Below, one piece after another: positions 61,230 through 64,000 of a DNA stretch of 64,000 bases. The stretch's first letter is position 1, and each line of letters opens with the position of its first letter. This DNA comes from Deltaproteobacteria bacterium (GTDB lineage: Bacteria; Myxococcota_A; UBA796; SXON01), in contig CANLGL010000011.1 in assembly GCA_947490345.1 (NCBI GenBank), positions 49,384 through 113,383 of the forward strand. The letters run 5' to 3'. Both the position numbers and the translations under genes were made by a program. The notes beneath the pieces are model-generated. The model did not search any database, was not told the DNA's origin, and saw only the letters and a list, made by a program, of their open reading frames with translations.

Positions 61230-63005
61230 TCACCGCAACAGGTAGATCGCGCCGTTCCCTTCCCCAGGTGCGCCCGCGATCAGCTCGTCGCCGGCGACGT
61301 CATCGAGGGGGCCGGCGGTGAGCCACTCGCCAAGATCGGCACCGGCCGCTTCCGCGGCCCAGGCCCGATCCGCGGCGGTCAGCGACCGCGTGCCCGCGCC
61401 GAAGGGCCCGAGGAACAGCCCCACGGCGCCAGTCCCGACGCCCGTTGCCAGGTCAGGAACACCCACCGCCACGTCCGCGTTGCCATCCCCGTCGTGGTCG
61501 AGCACCGCCAGGCCCGCGCCGAACCGCCCGTCCGGGGTGTTCCCCCGCAGCGTGAGTGCGACGCGTTCGGCGTCGATCCAGGCGCCGTCTGTTGCGTCGG
61601 CGGCATCGAACAGGACGTAGACTACGCCGCCGTCGGTGACGTCACCGGTGGCGCCCGGCGCGCTGATGAGGAGGTCGCCATCGCCGTCGCCATCGAGGTC
61701 TCCAGTGGCAAGGCGCTGCCCAAAGCCCGCCCCGCCGTCCAACCCGGCCACGCCGCCGTTGTCGGTCTCCGAAAGGTCGATGGTGCCGATGTCTCCGAGC
61801 GTGCCTCCCACCAGGTACACGTGCCCCGCGTCCTCGACGCGCCGGTTCGACATCGGGGCGGCGAGCACGACCCGGGCAGTGCCGTCGGGGGCGCCGACCA
61901 ACGCCACGCTGCTCCCGAGCCGTTCGCTGGTCACCGGGTCGGCGTAGTCGCTGCACGAGTCCCCCAAGCGCACCACGCCGCCTGCGCTACCCTCGTTGAA
62001 GTAGTCGTCGACGCTGCCGATGTTGCCGATGTCGCTCGGTAGCGGCGTGCGGATGACATAGGCGCCGCCACAGTACCAGCCCTCGTTGGGGTCGCCGGCG
62101 ATGAGCTCGGGTACGCCGTCGTCGTCGATGTCGCCCACCGCCAGCGAGGTGCCGATGGCGCTGTAGGGCTCCTCGCCCAAGCCGTCCAGCCAGAAAGTGG
62201 GCGAGCGAACGCCCGTGGCCGGAAGCGGTAAGAACGCCAGGATGGGCACCGCCCCGTTCGCCGCCGGGGCGCCCGCCACCAGCACCTGGCTGCCATCGCC
62301 GAAGATGTCGCCGACCGCCAGCGAGCTGCCGCCGAGGCTCCCGAAGCCCTCACCGCGCAGAAGGACGTCGTCTTCGGTGATCGGGCTGCCCGCGGTCGCC
62401 GATCCACTGCCGAAGCCGACCAGCGCGCCCAGCGTCGGCACACCGATCAACAGGTCGCCCTGGCCGTCCCCATCCAGATCGGCGCCGATCAACCCCGCCT
62501 GGCCGAACTGCGTCCCAGCGCCGACCCCGCGCGCGAGCGGCTCTCCGGCGCCGCAGTCGTCCGCCGTGCCGTTGCAGTCCTGGTCGATGCCGTCGAAGCA
62601 GTTCTCGAAGGCACCCGGCCGGACGCCCGGATTGTCATCGTCGCAATCGCCGCCCGACCAGGTGCCCCCTTCGCAGCCCACCGAGGGTCCCAAGGCGTCG
62701 CTCCCGGCGCCATCGCCGTCGTCGTCGGGCCACACCTCCACCGGAAACCAGTCGGCGTCAGCGTCGTCGCAGTCGCTGCCGTCGAGGATGCGGCCGCCCT
62801 GGCCACAGCTGAGCTCGCCGCTGGCCGGGTCGCCGAAGCCGTCGCCGTCCGCATCGAGGTAGGTGACGATCGCCGCGGCGCCGATCGCCGGGTCGGCGTC
62901 GTCGCAATCGTCGCCGGCGAACGCCATGGCGATGAAGCCGTCGCGATCCCGATCGCGGAGGGTCTCGCGTTCTACCCAGGGGCAGCCAAGCAGGAGGACG
63001 AGCAT
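61230..63005 (-). CDS. MopE/FG-GAP surface lipoprotein
   Basis: From the ATG at 63005 the product starts MLVLLLGCPWVERETL, a short lipoprotein signal with lipobox LLGC (Cys8). Two to three MopE units follow (DDADPAIGAAAIVTYLDADG, NCFDGIDQDCNGTADDCGAG), then about seven FG-GAP/integrin-alpha-type blades (GADLDGDGQGDLLIGVPTLG, LATGDLDGDGDGDLLISAPG, AGAPGEGNGAIYLLR at the end). It is predicted as a Ca-binding beta-propeller at the cell surface. The track extends it to 63803, but that part is a shadow of the next gene. It follows that gene by 8 bases, so they form an operon. Confidence 0.88.
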   Translation of the reverse strand: MLVLLLGCPWVERETLRDRDRDGFIAMAFAGDDCDDADPAIGAAAIVTYLDADGDGFGDPASGELSCGQGGRILDGSDCDDADADWFPVEVWPDDDGDGAGSDALGPSVGCEGGTWSGGDCDDDNPGVRPGAFENCFDGIDQDCNGTADDCGAGEPLARGVGAGTQFGQAGLIGADLDGDGQGDLLIGVPTLGALVGFGSGSATAGSPITEDDVLLRGEGFGSLGGSSLAVGDIFGDGSQVLVAGAPAANGAVPILAFLPLPATGVRSPTFWLDGLGEEPYSAIGTSLAVGDIDDDGVPELIAGDPNEGWYCGGAYVIRTPLPSDIGNIGSVDDYFNEGSAGGVVRLGDSCSDYADPVTSERLGSSVALVGAPDGTARVVLAAPMSNRRVEDAGHVYLVGGTLGDIGTIDLSETDNGGVAGLDGGAGFGQRLATGDLDGDGDGDLLISAPGATGDVTDGGVVYVLFDAADATDGAWIDAERVALTLRGNTPDGRFGAGLAVLDHDGDGNADVAVGVPDLATGVGTGAVGLFLGPFGAGTRSLTAADRAWAAEAAGADLGEWLTAGPLDDVAGDELIAGAPGEGNGAIYLLR

Positions 63006-63013
63006 GACGAGCC

Positions 63014-64000
63014 CTACATGTCGATGGTGACTGCGCCCATGCCCGACTGTACGCCTGACGCGGTGGACGTCGAGGTGCCGGAGCTGTCCACGTACGAGCC
63101 ACCGCCGCCCGCGACCCGACCGCCGTCCCCACCCGAGTAGCCGCCACCGCCACCGCCGCCCGCGCAGCCGTTGCCGGAGCCGCCGCCGCCGAAGCCACCG
63201 TCCCCGCGGTAGCACGCCGAGTGGCCCAACCCGCCGTTCATCCCGGCCGAGTAGCGGTAGCCGCCGTAGCCACCCCACGACGGGTAAGTGGTGATCTCCC
63301 CGACGCCGTTCCCGTTGAAGCCCGCGCCGCCCGAGCCCCAAGAGGCGCTGGAAACGATGCCGCCCGTGCCGAGGCCGGTGGTCTTGGCCGCGCACGAGGA
63401 GGTCGTCGAAGCGCCCGACCCCAGGCCGGCGTAGGTCGTGGACCGTCCATTGCATCCGTTGGCGCTGACGGACATGCGCGTGCCACCGCCGCCACCGGCG
63501 GACACGAGCGGGGTGCCGGAGCTGTCGACGACGAAGCTGCCACCGCCCCCACCGCCGTTGTAGATGCTCGTCGTCGGCGCGCGCTGGCCGACGATGATGT
63601 AGAGGGTGTCGCCTGCGGTGAGCGTGAAGGTGCCGGTGGCGTAGGCGCCCAGCCCTCCGGTGCGCGACGGTTCCGCGGCGAAGCCCTGGGCGCCCCAGGC
63701 CTCGATGATGTAGTCGCCGTCGGTGGGCACCTCCCAGGCCTGGATGCCGGCGGAAACGGTGACCTCGCCGTCCAGGGTGGTGCTGGCGTAGGAGGTGTCG
63801 CACTGCGCCTGTGTCGGTCCCGTCGCTCCCGACCCGCTGCAGTTGTCGAATTCCCGGGGGCCTGAGAAGCAGAGGCTGGTGCCGCCGGAGGTGTCGATGG
63901 TGCCATCGCAGTCGTTGTCGACCGAGTCGCAGATCTCGGTCTCATCGGGGCTGATGGTGTCGTCGGCGTCGTCACAGTCGCCGCTGACCGCGGCGTACCC
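63014..64000 (-). CDS. MopE-repeat protein with ALK-like glycine-rich domain (5' end outside window)
   Basis: The frame is open to the window edge, so the GTG at 63730 in the track is internal. From the edge it reads a MopE unit (GDCDDADDTISPDETEICDS, VDNDCDGTIDTSGG), a Cys-containing linker (FDNCSGSGATGPTQAQCDTS), then VPTDGDYIIEAWGAQGFAAE, the start of a glycine-rich domain like that of the receptor tyrosine kinases ALK/LTK, with GGLGAYATGTFTLTAGDTLYIIVG, GGGGGGSFV, AGGGGGGGYSGGDGGR and the end GMGAVTIDM. In bacteria this domain occurs in secreted surface proteins. The gene is 8 bases upstream of the FG-GAP lipoprotein gene and very likely co-transcribed. Confidence 0.85.
   Translation of the reverse strand, partial: GYAAVSGDCDDADDTISPDETEICDSVDNDCDGTIDTSGGTSLCFSGPREFDNCSGSGATGPTQAQCDTSYASTTLDGEVTVSAGIQAWEVPTDGDYIIEAWGAQGFAAEPSRTGGLGAYATGTFTLTAGDTLYIIVGQRAPTTSIYNGGGGGGSFVVDSSGTPLVSAGGGGGTRMSVSANGCNGRSTTYAGLGSGASTTSSCAAKTTGLGTGGIVSSASWGSGGAGFNGNGVGEITTYPSWGGYGGYRYSAGMNGGLGHSACYRGDGGFGGGGSGNGCAGGGGGGGYSGGDGGRVAGGGGSYVDSSGTSTSTASGVQSGMGAVTIDM

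Noticed and set aside
63006-63803. Upstream extension of the 61230 gene
   Set aside because: That part is the Gly-rich gene read in another frame (Arg/His-rich nonsense). The lipoprotein start at 63005 is better.
1-64000. CRISPR arrays, rRNA and tRNA genes
   Set aside because: No regularly spaced repeats of 24-40 bases and no recognisable rRNA or tRNA sequence was noticed. A covariance-model scan would be decisive for tRNA, including selC.

Overview
The window is high-GC DNA from a Gram-negative bacterium, most likely of the Myxococcota or a related 'deltaproteobacterial' lineage. Four things suggest this. Secreted calcium-binding proteins with MopE-type DCDD...CDGxDNDCDG repeats, thrombospondin type-3 repeats and FG-GAP repeats are abundant. 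Two C-termini (22281-23459 and 46985-48607) look like MYXO-CTERM-type sorting tails. There is a eukaryote-like Ser/Thr kinase beside an FHA protein. Many putative lipoproteins have very short signals. I cannot name a genus.

Left part (1-22.3 kb): a multicopper oxidase cut by the window edge, a B12-binding-type radical SAM enzyme and a 5'-truncated MopE/FG-GAP protein come first. A three-gene cassette of unknown function follows at 5957-9287 (small protein, large exported-type protein, MopE/FG-GAP lipoprotein). A second, decaying copy lies at 17830-19900. Between the copies are a secreted protein, a duplicated fragment of an FHA gene, the FHA protein and kinase pair, a BrkB-type membrane protein, an AsmA-like/GT51 peptidoglycan glycosyltransferase, a repeat-rich intergenic region and an SGNH hydrolase. 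A vapBC pair and a VWA/ASH-domain lipoprotein close this part.

Middle (22.3-33.3 kb): six tightly overlapping minus-strand genes run FAD-linked oxidase, TPM protein, Tim44-like protein, Pro-rich secreted protein, OmpA protein and TSP3 protein. Upstream of them and divergent is a gene the ORF track splits in two. It is one reading frame for a peroxiredoxin in which UGA stands at the peroxidatic cysteine, followed by a SECIS-like hairpin. I read it as a selenoprotein (29852-30457). A GT-C membrane glycosyltransferase and an exported protein follow.

Mobile element (33267-43927): a 24-bp perfect direct repeat marks the ends of a 10.6-kb integrative element inserted in the 3' end of the exported-protein gene, whose last codons are re-supplied by the element. 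It carries a divergent XRE repressor, an RHH protein, a small wHTH protein, a primase-helicase, a TerS-like HTH protein, an integrase fragment, a serine recombinase, a full tyrosine integrase and cargo genes. The layout resembles a phage satellite.

Right part (43.9-64 kb): a polyprenyl glycosylphosphotransferase, an ATP-grasp protein, a MopE protein with a sorting tail, FtsH, a pseudopilin, MoaC, a J-protein with a short Hsp70, an inositol monophosphatase, Dtd, an SDR, rpsD with its terminator, a Phd/PIN toxin-antitoxin pair, and two linked MopE surface proteins. The last of these carries an ALK-like glycine-rich domain and runs off the edge. No rRNA, tRNA or CRISPR array was recognised.
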